In this document: positions 21,892 to 33,563 of the stretch, in pieces
Position numbering within the stretch: the stretch's first letter is position 1
How the letters are laid out: each line of letters begins with the position of its first letter
Assembly (NCBI GenBank): GCA_001632435.1
Contig: KV423929.1
Location: forward strand, 244,301-308,300
Reading direction: 5' to 3'
Length of the DNA: 64,000 nucleotides
Source: Calocera cornea HHB12733
Lineage: Eukaryota; Basidiomycota; Dacrymycetes; Dacrymycetales; Dacrymycetaceae
The notes under the pieces: generated by a model
Told to the model about the DNA's origin: nothing
The model's input: the letters and a program-made list of their open reading frames with translations, nothing else
The model's database searches: none
Made by a program: the position numbers and the translations under genes

Positions 21892-23216
21892 TTATACCTC
21901 CAGGTCCTCCAGCTCGCCGTAGTTCACACCTCCGATCTTCCGCACCTCATCCATGATCTTCATGATCTCCAGACTTTCCTCTACAATCGAGCACATATAT
22001 TAGCACATATCCATCACAACGTCCCGATGAGCTTACGATGCGGCATGATCGGGTTCTCAAGCTCGCCCTTGGCGATCGAGCGAGCTACGAAGTCGGCCTC
22101 CCAGTGCATGCCCATTCCAGGGATGTCTAGGTTGTGCGCAACGGGCTCCGCGCCGTGCATGTGTACGGTGTATGAGGAAGGGCGCGACAGGGGAGGAGGA
22201 ACAAGCAGGTTGCCCTATGGCCAGCGCAGTCAGACATGAGGCAAGAAGGATGATAAGGGGAACGCACCTTTTCGCCGTACACGATGAGCGCCCACTCCTC
22301 GGTCCTTCCCACCAAGCTAGTGGAGCACGTTGTCTGCATCCCTAGCTTATCCCATTTGAGTACCACAATATCCTGCTCATCCACACCCGTGAGCGGGGTG
22401 TTGATCACGCTCGCAGTCACGGTCGGTGCGGTGAGCGCATTCTGCGGGTTGCGGTAGAACAGGATGAACATCCACAGAATCGGGTACACGCCCAGGTCGA
22501 GCAGTGCCCCACCACCCTGCTTGGGGTCGTACAGCCTGTGCGTCGCTGGACCGGGCACGTGGATGGAGAAGTCGGCAAAGGCGCGGTAGATGCGACCGAA
22601 GGGCGAGTCGGGCGAGTTGAGCAGGGACTGCAGGTGCAGGATGTTGGGGAAGAAGCGCGTCCATTGGGCTTCCATCAAGAAGAGCTTTTGGGACTTGGCG
22701 AACGTGCACAAGTGCGCTGTTTGCGCGGCGTTGAGCGTGACTACAGGAGAGTATCAGCATTCAGCCAAGAAGGGAGGAGCGGTATGGTCACTCACAGGCT
22801 TTCTATGGTGGCATGACATCGTCAGCTTACCATCTGGCTCATGGAAGCACACGGCTACTCACCTCGCACAATACATGCTTCCCCGCCTTGAGCGCCATCA
22901 AGCAAGTCTTATAGTGGTCGCTATGCGGGCTTCCAATATACACGATCTGCACCTCAGGATTCTTGAGCAGGTCTGCATAGCTCCCAAACGCCTTCACGGG
23001 CCCCGTCTGGAACTGCGCCGTCTTGAGCTCCTCCTCGACATCCTTGATAAACGTGTGTGCCTTGTCGATCGACGAGGAGGACGCGACGGCGACGAGCGTG
23101 TGGCTGACGTCGCTCACGTTGCGAGTGCTGGGCGGGGCGAGGATATCCTTGGTGAACGTGTGCGAGATGCGGCCTGTCGCGAGGATACCCCACTTGAGGT
23201 TGAAGGGCGTCGTCAT
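21892..23216 (-). CDS. Gfo/Idh/MocA oxidoreductase, dihydrodiol dehydrogenase / D-xylose dehydrogenase type
   Basis: Five exons: 22863-23216, a 7-nt microexon 22796-22802, 22268-22740, 22037-22214, 21892-21980; 366 residues. The N-terminus WGILATGRISHTF is the Rossmann nucleotide-binding start. VYIGSPHSDHY and the following HVLCEKAFTLNAAQ match the conserved region ending in the E-K-P-type motif. GGGALLDLGVYPI belongs to the C-terminal alpha/beta substrate domain. Relatives are NADP-dependent trans-1,2-dihydrobenzene-1,2-diol dehydrogenases and fungal D-xylose dehydrogenases. The Lys of the E-K motif (K119), catalytic in studied relatives, is encoded by the microexon AAAGCCT. Flanking introns (GTGAG donors, TAG acceptors) and reading phase both support it. 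Omitting it shifts the frame. Confidence 0.85.
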
Positions 23217-23705
23217 GCTGGTCTTGCGCTAGCTTGCTGGGGGAAATAAGGTATAACGTAGCAAGGGCGGACAGCGGCGAAATCGACGTGCGAGCTGGCG
23301 AGTCGCGGGGCTTATAATATCGCCGAGCGCAGGGCGAGTTGCCAAATGCAGCGGGTGTGGAGGCTCCGAAGTAACTCCAGGGACAATGTCGCACCGAGCG
23401 ACCGGGGTGAGAAGAGTCTGGTTTGAAGGTTGGGTCGGTCTCGGGCTCCATTTGGTTGTCGATACCAATGACATGTCGGAGATTGGAGGGAACTAGAGCC
23501 TATGAGGAAGGAACCATGTTTCCGGCATGCTGTAATAGGGAAGTGTGGAATGTCGGTCCGGCATGGGCGCGTCCAATGGGATATGATTGTGTCTTTAAGC
23601 TGGACAACACATGTAGCTCATTGACAGCATAGACAAGACTTTCATTATTGTTAGACTTATTAACACATAGTTTACTCCTACAGTCAAGAATGATCGCCCT
23701 CTAAA
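23217..23705. other. Intergenic, promoter side of the dehydrogenase gene
   Basis: About 490 bases. A TATTATAA-like element (plus-strand 23312-23320) lies about 100 bases upstream of the dehydrogenase ATG and could serve as a TATA box. Nothing else was recognised. Confidence 0.4.
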
Positions 23706-26643
23706 TTAAAGCGGGATTTCTTCTGCGTCCCCGCCCAAGCCGGTACCCTCCGCTTGGACAGGATTTAGGTCTTCTATACCCAGCCCAGTTCTCATCAAGT
23801 CTTCTTTCGACGCCGAAATCTCCGTGAGGATGAAGGAAGAGAGGTTTGGATCGGCCCAATATGTTGCATGTGACTACGGGACAACAAGTCAGTGGGTGAA
23901 TCGTGGGAATATTTAGGAAGACATACACTCAGCATCTCCAGATACTCGCTCATATTACTCTGCCGCGGAAGGCAATAGTCCAGCGTCCCGTGCGGGTTGA
24001 GCGCCTTGAACCGCTTCTCCGCGCGCTCTTTCCTGAGCTGGGCCATCTCTTCCGGCGACGGGGTCATATCGATCGAGCTAAGGAAGCGCGTCGTCTTCGG
24101 CCGGATCGGGTTCGCGTCTTGCTTCTTCGACTCTGCTTCAGCGGCTGCAGCTGCGGAGGAGAGGAATGCAGAGAACGGCGAGGCGAAGCTGTTGAAGGAT
24201 GGGAATGGCGGGAGGGAGGGCAGTGAGGGCAGTGAGGGCATGGAGGGCATAGAAGGCAGAGTTGGGAGAGTGTCCTTAAAGCGAGAGAGCGAGTTGGTGA
24301 CGCCGTCCATTATGCCGCCAACGACATTGGGTATGTTCGATGGAGGCCGCGACCGACCGACTCTGTGCATCCGGTTAGTTTCATTGCAACATAAGCTATG
24401 AGATCAACCTACGGGGCATCGACGCAAGGATTGCACAAGTATGCCACCCTGTACGAAATGTATCAGCACGGCCAGGACGGATGATGAAGGCGACTCACGG
24501 ATCTGGCCCATTGAAGATATTGTAGATAGCATCCACCGCCAGACAGCCAAACACTCCGGTTCTATCTAGCGCTACATCCGGCTCAGCATCCTTCGTCCTC
24601 TCCCTTCCCCGCCTAGCGATGATCTGACTCTGATAGACATGCATGAAGATACCGAGCGGGGATCCGAGCATGAACAAGTTGCTCGTGTCGAAGATGAAGC
24701 GATCGTTGGGGATTGGATCACCAAAGTTGTACTTGGGCACATAGGTAGGTTGATTAGACAGGATCTCGGCGGCGAGCGCAGCGCCGAGCGAGTGGGCGAT
24801 GATGTGCACCCTGCCGGATTCTTGGAAGTCGGGATGTCGTTCGCACCAGAGACGATAGGCGCGGTTTGCTTGGTTGCAGACCTGTGAGAATCTCAATATG
24901 TAGACAAGTTATAGATCCGCTGTATCGTGCGTACCGCTTCAACCATCCGAATCCGGTGGTGCGACATGAAGTAAGGGATGTCTATAAGCTGAATGCCAGT
25001 TAGCTTCATGCGGTGCAGTATACACGCTAACCAAACTCACCACATTGTTCGTCAGATCCCTCACATACGCGATGTTGCCCTTGACTGTGATATCCTCTAC
25101 TGAGAAGGCATTGTCCAGTCCCTCCTTCTTGCGCGCTTCCTCTTCCCTTTCGTCTATCTTCAGGCTGGCGCGCCACTGGATTGGCAGAAATTGCACACGG
25201 TGCGAACGTAGTACGGATGAGAGCGACGGCGTCGTAGCTTGTTTCCTAAATGCGCATCGTGAGCCTCAAATCCCGTGGCGAGTCATGACTTGGGCGTACC
25301 TCGCAACGGCCCTGATAATATTGACCGCATATACGAAGTTGAATGCCTCCCACTGCTCCGCCAGCCCCTGCCCAATTCCATGCACGATCAAAATCAGATC
25401 TGTGACCTTCTCGTTGCCCTCGTTCTCCTCTCCTCCCGCTTCCGGTACTGCCTGCCCTGTGGTCTCCATTGCCGCCTGGTCTTCCACAGTTCCGCTCCTG
25501 GCTCGGGAGCTGTTACGCGAGTGACTGCTAGCAGCAGCGCGTTTTGCGGCGTCGTATCCACGGTGGACAATGCTCGTCCCTGGCGGAGTAGCGAACATGG
25601 TAGTCAGGACCGGGAAGGTGCGTGCGAGAGCGGGGTAAATGTACGCCATCGTGCTTGTCTGGAACATAACAACGTGCCCAGAGCGCAGGCGGCAGCGCAG
25701 CTTGGCTTGTGCTTCAGAACCGAGGGAGATGGACGTCTTCAGCTCGGCGGCGTATGAGGGGAGGTAGGGCTTGACCGTTTGGTAGGCTTCTTCGAGGTTC
25801 TCGCTGAGCGCATATTCACAGGGCATGTGCTTCAGCGCTTATCAATACGGGGTTGAAGGTACAAGGGAATGAGACACACGATGTTGTACATCCACGCTGC
25901 GCGTCGAACGGGGATGGGCGGTGTCGAGAGTTTCCAGAATACGGGATAGAGCTGTTCTGCCTCAGCTTCGGCTCAATGCACGAAGGTCGGACGACTTGCA
26001 GTCATACTCATAACATCCACTTCGAACAGCCCATCACGACCAACAGGTACTCCACGCGGCCGATCTACGATGTTGCTCGCCGTCTTGGCCGCTTCATCGC
26101 CTTCTGCTTGTTTCTTCTGCTTGTCCTTGTCCTTGTCCTTGTCCTTGTCTTTTGCGCTGTCCTTCTTGACCTCTTTCTCCTTAGCCTCTATGGACTGCAG
26201 CGTCCTCTCTTCCTCGGATAGCGCTTGCCACGCCTCTTCACAGGCGCGAGATTCCTCGACTGTGAGAGCGTCCCAAGACTACGCGCGCTCGATTGAGTCG
26301 CGTCCATGAATGGTAGGGAGGGTGACATACCGTCGTCGGTGTATTGACGGGGGTGTCCGGGAGGGCAATGTGAGAGCTTCCAAGGTGTATCCATCGTATC
26401 GCGATTGGAGGGACCTCAGTGGGTGTTGCGGGTTGGCCGGACTCCCAGAGCGTGGGTGTCGGGATCCGCAAGGCCTCGACGTCCGCCATGTGATCCGGCC
26501 GGGTGAAAGAGAGTCTTCGATGTCCTCGGTGTAGAGTTGTAGAACAGTCTGCTAGTAAGTGAATACGAGTCGTGTGCCGCGCGTTTGGGTTCGAACTGAC
26601 ATGTTGTTACTCTATTTGCGCGGAGCAGTCGGAGCAGAGACAT
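23706..26643 (-). CDS. DDHD-domain phospholipase A1, possibly mitochondrial
   Basis: Eleven exons from 26601-26643 to 23706-23873; 810 residues. The family plan is visible in order: a WW/EE-like N-terminal region (SWDALTVEESRACEEAW, VPVGRDGLFEVDVM, YPVFWKL, IPVRRAAWMY), the ILIVHGIGQG strand, TNNV-LIDIPYFMS, the lipase elbow AHSLGAA (Ser about 501), then the DDHD domain with FMLGSPLGIFM and a C-terminal YWADPNLSSFILTEI. Family members (yeast Ddl1, mammalian DDHD1/2) are intracellular phospholipases A1. The first 40 residues are Arg/Ser/Thr-rich and non-acidic, like a mitochondrial presequence. Low-complexity inserts are a (KD)n run (5 exact CTTGTC repeats at 26120-26149) and Leu-Pro-Ser repeats near 24210-24262. 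The exon near 25965 has two equivalent acceptors 6 nt apart. Confidence 0.85.
26120..26149. repeat. 6-bp tandem repeat encoding Lys-Asp
   Basis: Five exact copies of CTTGTC on the plus strand (GACAAG on the coding strand) within the DDHD gene, encoding a KDKDKDKDKD run in a charged linker. Confidence 0.9.
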
Positions 26644-28853
26644 GCCTCGTCCTGTCGGTTTGGACGTGTCGCCTGTGTAGGCATGTCGTCATAGCCGACC
26701 ATTGATTCCGCTTTTCACGTGCCCACCAAGAGAAGGGGTCCGCTGAGTACACTGGCGTTCTCCTGCTTTTCTTGGTCGACATCAATGACTGCGGCTACAG
26801 CAAGTGCCAGAGACGATGCCCAACTGTCAACGCCGTGCGATATACGAGAACTAGGAAAGATGATCTACAGGATACAGTCAAAATGAATCAGCCATCCCTT
26901 ACTGTCTGCATCGGTATCACCTCTCACGTAATCAGTGGCTTGTATCTCGTTGTTTTTATTACGACTGCCTCTCAGCTGGCAACAGCAACGTGTCGTGGGA
27001 AGGAATCCCAATTTATTCACTATCCATACAGTCGGGAAAGCCATGTCAAGAGTGTTCAGCGCCACGATTCACATCCAGAGCCACTAAGCGGGCGGGCACG
27101 AGGCTGGCACGGGCGGGTACGCGCTGGGACGGTCCGACTTCCTCCATGTGATGTTCGGTTCTCGAGCGGCACAGACTCGCAGATACTTTGGGTGCAAAGA
27201 AGCATGTATCTGCACTTCGACTTTTCAACTCAAGGTCATCTGATGAACCGGTCATTGGATCTCGTATGCCTCATAGAAGCACATACAGTTGACTCTCTTC
27301 ATTTTCGCCACTCCACGCTTGGTGCATCCCTGCACGGCATACTCCAAGTTGTGGCGTTCAGTGCTGCCCGCTGACACGATTTCTCCGCGTAACGGCAGGA
27401 TAGTGGAGGTCCTCTGAGAACTCTGCCTTGTGTACAAGCTGGGACGCTGGTTCGAACTATGAGTGGCCCTTCATTCTACTCCACTCAACGCTGAAGGATA
27501 GGAGGCGTCAAGTATATCCGTCCTCAAGTAGCAGATTATTGTCACCGAATACCATCCGGTTCGATTGGGTCAACATCTGCTGAGGTGTGAGCAGCTTGCA
27601 TCGAACGTGTGACCGCCTCGTTGAACCATACTGACGTCGCTGACTGCCCTCCACATCTAGGTTTCATCGTCAATGGCGTCGAGACCGACTTATGGCAGAG
27701 AAGGCCTGGTCTCTGTTGTTCCAGCACATCGCTGGGCAGCAGGTGACGGGCAGCGTGCGAGATGTGGGCAGCAGACGAACACGTGAGACACGTGATGGAG
27801 GCTGGGAGGGGCTAGGTACAGAGGCACCAGGCCCAGGGGCGTGAGGCTCTCGCCCAGGCACGGAGCGTTCCAACATTCGAACGATGTCTGGAATCGGCTT
27901 CTTTTTGCCGTACGCGAGTGGCTGGTGGAAGGCTGTAAGTGAAGCGCTCAGGATTCTGGTGTGCATCGGACCACGCTAATTAGCCTAGTCATAGGACCGC
28001 CAAGATAGCCACGATGCTGAGGATCGTGCGGAGAAGGCTGGGGGTGGCTGGTAGGGGTCGATGACGCGTGGTTAATTATAGAGGGCTGGACGCGGGGAAG
28101 GCGAGAAGTCGAGGGCGGGCCGATCACCAATGGGCGCTTCTCAGGGTCAATTCATCGTGGCTGTGCTCGTGCCTGCCGTCATAGGCGCTCGATGCGAGCT
28201 ACTTCGTTCGATGCTCTCGGTCTGAGCGGGCGTGTCTGAATCGAGGATGGCTTTGTGTGGGGTAAGTAGCCGTATACCTCGCTGGTCGGATTGACAATTA
28301 ATTGCTTTCTTTGTAGTGTTACTTGAGCCAGCTTCAATGCGACAACCTCTGGAAACCTCGCAAGTCTTGTCGTGTAACCCCACACGTTTCAACTGCTTTC
28401 TGGCCATCCCATGCCCGTCGGAGGCAGACAAGCGATTCTATCCCCCCCGCCTCTGATGGCTTTTTGAAATCGCCGGACCCGCCACACCATCTGAGAACGT
28501 CTCACCCTGCTTGCCTTCTTTGGCAAGTCGAGAATCCTGTTTCAGCCATCGACTCGCCTGATCACTCCCGAGGCTCTCCCCTTCTATGCTCGCCTCTCTA
28601 TCCCGATTCGTCCAGGAGTTGTTTCGAGAAGATCGCTTATAACCTCGAATGACGTTTGGATGCGAACCCAACGGATCCTGGTGGCTTCCAGATGGCTTCT
28701 CTCGCGTGGTTCGAGGGTGTGTTCTGCCTTCACGAACGGCTGGGCCGACGTCTCTCAGAACGGTATAAAGCCTTACCCCTCTGGGCATTAAAATGAGACA
28801 AGGACGTCGAACTATCTCCTCTCGTCCCGCACACCCACCTTCCTGAGCTCAAG
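26644..28853. other. 2.2-kb intergenic interval, no supported gene
   Basis: Open frames of up to 200 codons occur (for example 26772-27374 plus), but their translations look like random sequence. I found no splice-consistent extension and no family motif. It separates the divergent DDHD and WSC genes, so it holds both promoters. Confidence 0.5.
28764..28769 (+). promoter_or_regulatory. Probable TATA box of the WSC gene
   Basis: TATAAA lies 85-90 bases upstream of the ATG at 28854, a normal distance for a fungal core promoter with a short leader. No other TATAAA occurs near the start. Confidence 0.5.
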
Positions 28854-31596
28854 ATGCTCTCTCTCGCGACCTCTCTCGCAGTCCTCTCGGCTGCGCTCCT
28901 CGCACGGGCTCAAGATTGCACTCCCGGCGGCCCTGCGGTCATCACGACTGACCTTCCCGACCCTGCTGGTCACGTGTTCCTCGACGCACTCGTGCCAGGC
29001 AGTGCAACCTTCCAGACCTGCTTGACCGCCCCGGTCGCGCAGTGCATCGCCATTTGCAATGCTGCCGGTGCCACGTACACGGCTGTAGCTTCCGGTGGTG
29101 CACTCTGTGTCTGCACGGACACATTCGATACAAGCTCCGACCTTGGAGCCGACGGCAGTGGATACTACCCTACTGACTCATACACCGTGTACAACACGTA
29201 AGCGGTCTTCCAACTTGCATTTTCTGAGCTAGTAGCTGACGCATATCGATAGAGCTGATGCTGTCGCACTTGGTGGCGGAGCCGGTGCTAGTGCAGGCGC
29301 AGGCGCTGGTGCGGGAGCTGGCGCTGGTGCCGGTGCTGGTGCCGGTGCTGGTGCTGGATCCGGCGGTGGCGACACAGGTGCCGGCGGCGATGCCGGAGCC
29401 GGCGCCGGTGGCGGCGACACCGGTGCCGGCGGTGATGCTGGAGCCGGCGCTGGTGGCGACGACACTGGTGCTGGTGCTGGTGCTGGTGCCGGGGGCAGTG
29501 CTGGTGCCGGCGGCGACACCGGTGCTGGAGGCGGAGCTGGTACCGGAGGCGGCGACGCTGGTACTGGTGGCTCTGGCTCTGGGGACAATGGCGGAACCGG
29601 CGGCACTGGAGGCACTGGAGGCACAGGAGGCACCGGTGGTACGGGAGGTAATGGTGGCACCAACGGCAGTGGCGGTACCAGCGGCAATGGAGGCGGTAAC
29701 AATGGCGGCAACGGCGGAAATGGTGGCGATTCATCGACAACGACAGCCGGCGGCAATGGTGGAAATGGAGGCGGCTCATCAACAACCACCGCAGGCGGCA
29801 ACGGCGGCAATGGAGGTGCCTCTTCGACAACAACCGACGGCGGCAATGGTGGAAACGGAGGTGGCTCATCGACGTCAGCCCCGACAACCACGAACACCGG
29901 TGTACCTACCACGACATCGAGCGGTTCGGCCTCGAGCACCACTACCGGTGCACCTCTTCCTTCAGGATTTGTTGATATCGGCTGCTTCGCAGAGCCGACT
30001 TTCGACGGAGTTGTATACCAAGCCCTTACTGGCTCTGCCCAGACCGACATTGGTGACCTGACCGTCGGGAGCTGCATCAACACTTGTGCTGGTCAAGGCT
30101 TCGCTTTCGCTGGTGTCGAGGACGGCGATGCTTGCTTCTGTGGCAACTCTGTCGAAGGTGCTAACGCCGATGACGGTTGCGACATGTCCTGCTCTGGTGA
30201 TGGTTCAGAGAACTGTGGTGGCTTTGCCCACTTCCGTCTCTACGCCGCTTCCTCCGTCTCCCTTCCTGTCTCCATCGACCCAATGACCGGCCAAGCCTTG
30301 CCCACCGACCCTGCCGTCACTGGAACTGTGACGGCTACATCGACGTCAGGCACTGCCACGGCTACCGGCACTGACACCGGTTCTTCTACCGATACCGGCA
30401 GCGCGACTTCCACGGGAACCGCTACTGGAACCCCCACCTCAACTGGCACGGACACTGGAACCGCTACCGGTACTCCCACCACGACCACCTCCGCGTCCCC
30501 GACATCCACGGGTGGCTTCAACAACCTTGGATGTTTTGCCGAGCCCAGCCAGAACGGAATCAACCTTCAGGCATTGACCGGTGCATCCGCCCTCGACATC
30601 GCGGACTTGACGGCCGATGTATGCGCAAACATCTGCGCTACGCAAGGCTTCAGCTTGGCTGGTCTTGAGGCTGGGGATGCATGCTTCTGCGGCAACGAGC
30701 TGAACGGCGCGACTCACGTGGAGGACAGCAACTGTAACCAACCCTGCTCCGGAGATAGGACGGAGATTTGCGGAGGGGTTGGCTTCATCAACCTTCTGGT
30801 AGCCCCAGGCGCATCAGTTACCGTTCTTCCCCTGACGGGGCAGGTCTTACCCACCGATCCCATTTCCGTATCCCTCGCTCCCTCGATCAGTCTCTCGCTC
30901 AGCACCGACCTCCCCACGACCCTCCCCACAAACCTCCCATCCCTGAGCATCTCTAACGGCATCACGGTCACCGTCGATCTTCCGACCGATATTCCCACGA
31001 CCACAGCCACGGACACTTCCGCTGCAGCACCCACTCAAACCCAGAACAACCAGGGCTTCACGCTGGCGGGATGCTTCAACGGCCTCCTCAATGGCGTCCC
31101 TCTCCTGAACTCTCTGACCACGGCACTCGACCCCACGAGTGTCACCGCTGATGAGTGTATCAACATCTGCACAACCGGTGGCTCTCTGCTCTCCGGTGTC
31201 ACCGCTTCCGGCACATGCTATTGCGGCAGTTTGCTGAACGGAGAAGTTCATATTGGAGACGACCAGTGCGGCGCCTGCCCTGGTGACGGCACACAAGTCT
31301 GCGGTGTGGTCGGCGACGCGATTGCCCTCTACGAGAGCCCTGACTTCAACGCCGGCCTGCCGACCTCCCCGATCGTTACCGCGACCGTGTCCAACACACT
31401 CAGCTTGAGCATCACGGACCTTGTGGGGGGAGTCACCAGCACGGTTACGGACATCGTGGGGGGAGCCACCAGCACGGTCGTAGACATTGTGGATTCGGTC
31501 ACCAGCCTTGTGCCTCGTGCGACGGCGGCCATGCCTATGAAGGTGCGCCACGATTACGCCCCGCGCGGACGTGGCTGGTTCCGCGTGAGGGCGTAG
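28854..31596 (+). CDS. Secreted WSC-domain repeat protein with Gly/Ala-rich region
   Basis: Exons 28854-29197 and 29253-31596; 895 residues. A signal peptide (MLSLATSLAVLSAALLARA) leads into a Cys-rich WSC-like module ending in CVC. A stretch of about 200 residues of Gly with Ala, Thr, Asp and Asn follows, then Thr/Ser-rich spacers separating three WSC modules. These begin DIGCFAEPTFDG, NLGCFAEPSQNG and LAGCFNGLLNG and contain the CFCG/CYCG core. The end has imperfect repeats of VGG-x-TSTV-x-DIV. WSC domains bind carbohydrate in fungal wall sensors and secreted wall proteins. No transmembrane helix or GPI signal follows the last module, so a secreted or wall-associated protein is likelier than a sensor. 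Confidence 0.82.
29253..29880 (+). repeat. GGN-rich coding repeat in the WSC gene
   Basis: About 630 bases dominated by GGN and GCN codons. It contains near-repeats such as GGCGGCAATGGTGGAAATGG recurring at about 60-base spacing (29745-29870). All six frames stay open for long stretches as a result of composition. Confidence 0.85.
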
Positions 31597-32130
31597 ACGC
31601 AGCACCTGTCGAATCGAACCAGGTGAAGAAACGAGCGATTGTTCATGGACTTCATTCTCTTCCCGTGTTATGAACCATATGAATTTCACGATAGTCTGAG
31701 CTTTGATCTTTTAACTCACCCTGTGAGTTTATGCATAAACTGGACTTCAGCTACAAAAAGTAGTAGAAGCTGTTGTATCGCTAGTAAATTTCCAATATGG
31801 ATAAGCAATCCTTGTCACATTTGCAACGAAGACGTGATGGCCTCGAACAAATACTTATCATCCATCGAATATCACTCCGTTCTCCACAGAACCGCGGTAA
31901 TAAATGCCAGAGCGGCTGTGTTGCCGTTACAACCGAAGCCGGAAGCAATTGACACCCGCCCTCCATTCATTCGCCAGCGGTGGAGCGGGCCATCATCAAG
32001 CAGCTTCTCTCTTCCCTTGACGTCTTTATCACGCCCTACCGTCCTTCCCTCTTCTTCTCCTCCTCGCCACCTCCCAACTGATGCCCCACTGCTCTCACCC
32101 ATAATCCCCCCTCGAGCACGCAGCAAAAAT
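31597..32130. other. Intergenic, no gene seen
   Basis: About 530 bases, A/T-richer just after the WSC stop and becoming pyrimidine-rich just before the next ATG. Nothing else was recognised. Confidence 0.5.
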
Positions 32131-32872
32131 ATGAAGGCGCCGTTCTCATTCCAGGCGGGCACGGACCTCCAGCTCAAGATCGCGACTGGCTTCTTCTTCT
32201 TCATCGTCTTCGTCAACACCATCGCCGTGGGATACCAAGCACGAATCATCTTCCCACCGTCGCCAGTGGAGAAGCAGTACAGTACGTCTTCTGTGCCACT
32301 TAAGTACGGCTTTATGGCTGATTCCTTCATAGCATGGAGAGGAACGGACCACCCCCGAGAATTGCACTTGGACTTGGGCGACCCCGTAGCGCTCACGATC
32401 GATGACACGGAACACTTCCAAATTGCTACTCCGGACGCTACGGCCGACTGGAACTCCATCTTCCCGCCTGGAAGGGGGTTCATCCACCTGGGCCCGGACA
32501 AGCGCCGCTTCGGGCTGAGCATGTTCCACCAGGTGCGTCTGTTCGTTTTTGTTCATTCCATTCCGCTAATAACCATGGGATTCCAAGATTCATTGTCTCG
32601 ATATGATTCGCCAAGCACTGCTATCCGGGACGACATCCGGGCACGTTCATCACTGCTTCAGCTACCTGCGGCAGACAGCGCTCTGCCACGCCGACCTCAC
32701 GCTGGAGGAGGGTGTACCCGAACTCGGGCTCGACCCAACGGGCGAGCTTCCCGTCAACGGTCTGATGATGACGCACACCTGCCGGGATTGGAGCAAGGTG
32801 TACAAGTTCTTGGGCGACGAGCACTATGATTGGAAGGAGTGGAGGAAGACGCATAACATCACTGTACTGTAA
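32131..32872 (+). CDS. UstYa-family (DUF3328) protein
   Basis: Exons 32131-32281, 32333-32532, 32588-32872; 211 residues. A single membrane helix near the N-terminus (about residues 16-33, ATGFFFFIVFVNTIAVGY) is followed by the two family motifs: IHCLDMIR and HVHHCFSYLRQTALC. These are the HC-type histidine/cysteine motifs of UstYa-like proteins. Characterised members (ustiloxin, asperipin, cyclochlorotine pathways) are membrane-anchored proteins needed for oxidative cyclisation or hydroxylation of peptides, thought to be copper-dependent. No precursor-peptide gene or other pathway gene was found beside it; the neighbours are a WSC protein and a septation kinase. Family membership is firm; the substrate is unknown. 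Confidence 0.82.
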
Positions 32873-33563
32873 AGGATGTTGTGATGAGGGAACATTAGGG
32901 GAGCAGGGAGACATCTCTTCTCATGTTTTGATTGGCATACTATCTATCTCTTGTGCAATCTGTATATTTGTGATGTATATTGACACTCTACCATCTTTCT
33001 TTGAGAAAGACCCGTGGAGCTGGCATAGTGGGCCAGCCAGCGGTGCCTGAATGCATGGGGATGTTGGTCTGGCCACGCGGAACATGGCCGAATAGGCCAT
33101 ATGCATACTCCAGAATTAGACTGATTCCAGTCAGACCATACCAGTAACATCTGCTCTCTTCCCGGCCCTATTTCTGCCTAACAACAACCCTAATCCTGCC
33201 AGCTGTCGTGCGTCCCACAGCTGCATTACGCCCCCTCTCGCCGGAGCCGGGTGTCGCAGGTCCCTGAGCTCCGGCGCGCCGTCCGGGGCAGCGGGAGCAG
33301 ACGCGTCTCCAGAATCTCATTCTAGCGCGTCTCCTAGCCCCTGCTCCTCAGTCGGCCTACAGGTCTGGCCGGCCTGGCGCGCACTGCATCAGCATACCGA
33401 ACCCTGCTCCTATATTGACCCCAGTCATCCTCCCCCTCTTTGCCTCATCGCCGCAGGGCTCATTGTCGCCTCCAACCACAGGACAGCACCGCATCGCTCG
33501 TCCCTATCCATGCTCAGCGACTTCCGGCTCTGAGCGACTTCTTCACTTGCTTGTGCGGGCGGG
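32873..33563. other. Intergenic, promoter side of the SepH gene
   Basis: About 690 bases between the UstYa-like stop and the kinase ATG; the second half is C-rich. No gene was recognised. Confidence 0.5.

Noticed and set aside
26772..27374. 200-codon plus-strand frame in the 26.6-28.8 kb interval
   Set aside because: No family resemblance, no consistent introns and unbalanced random-looking composition.
29258..30061. Plus-strand open frame of 267 codons rich in Val/Ala/Pro
   Set aside because: Shifted frame across the same Gly-rich repeat; the Gly/Ala frame joins correctly to the signal-peptide exon and to the WSC domains.
29229..30083. Minus-strand open frame of 284 codons, Pro/Val-rich
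   Set aside because: It is the complement of the GGN/GCN coding repeat of the WSC gene; several frames stay open there from composition alone.
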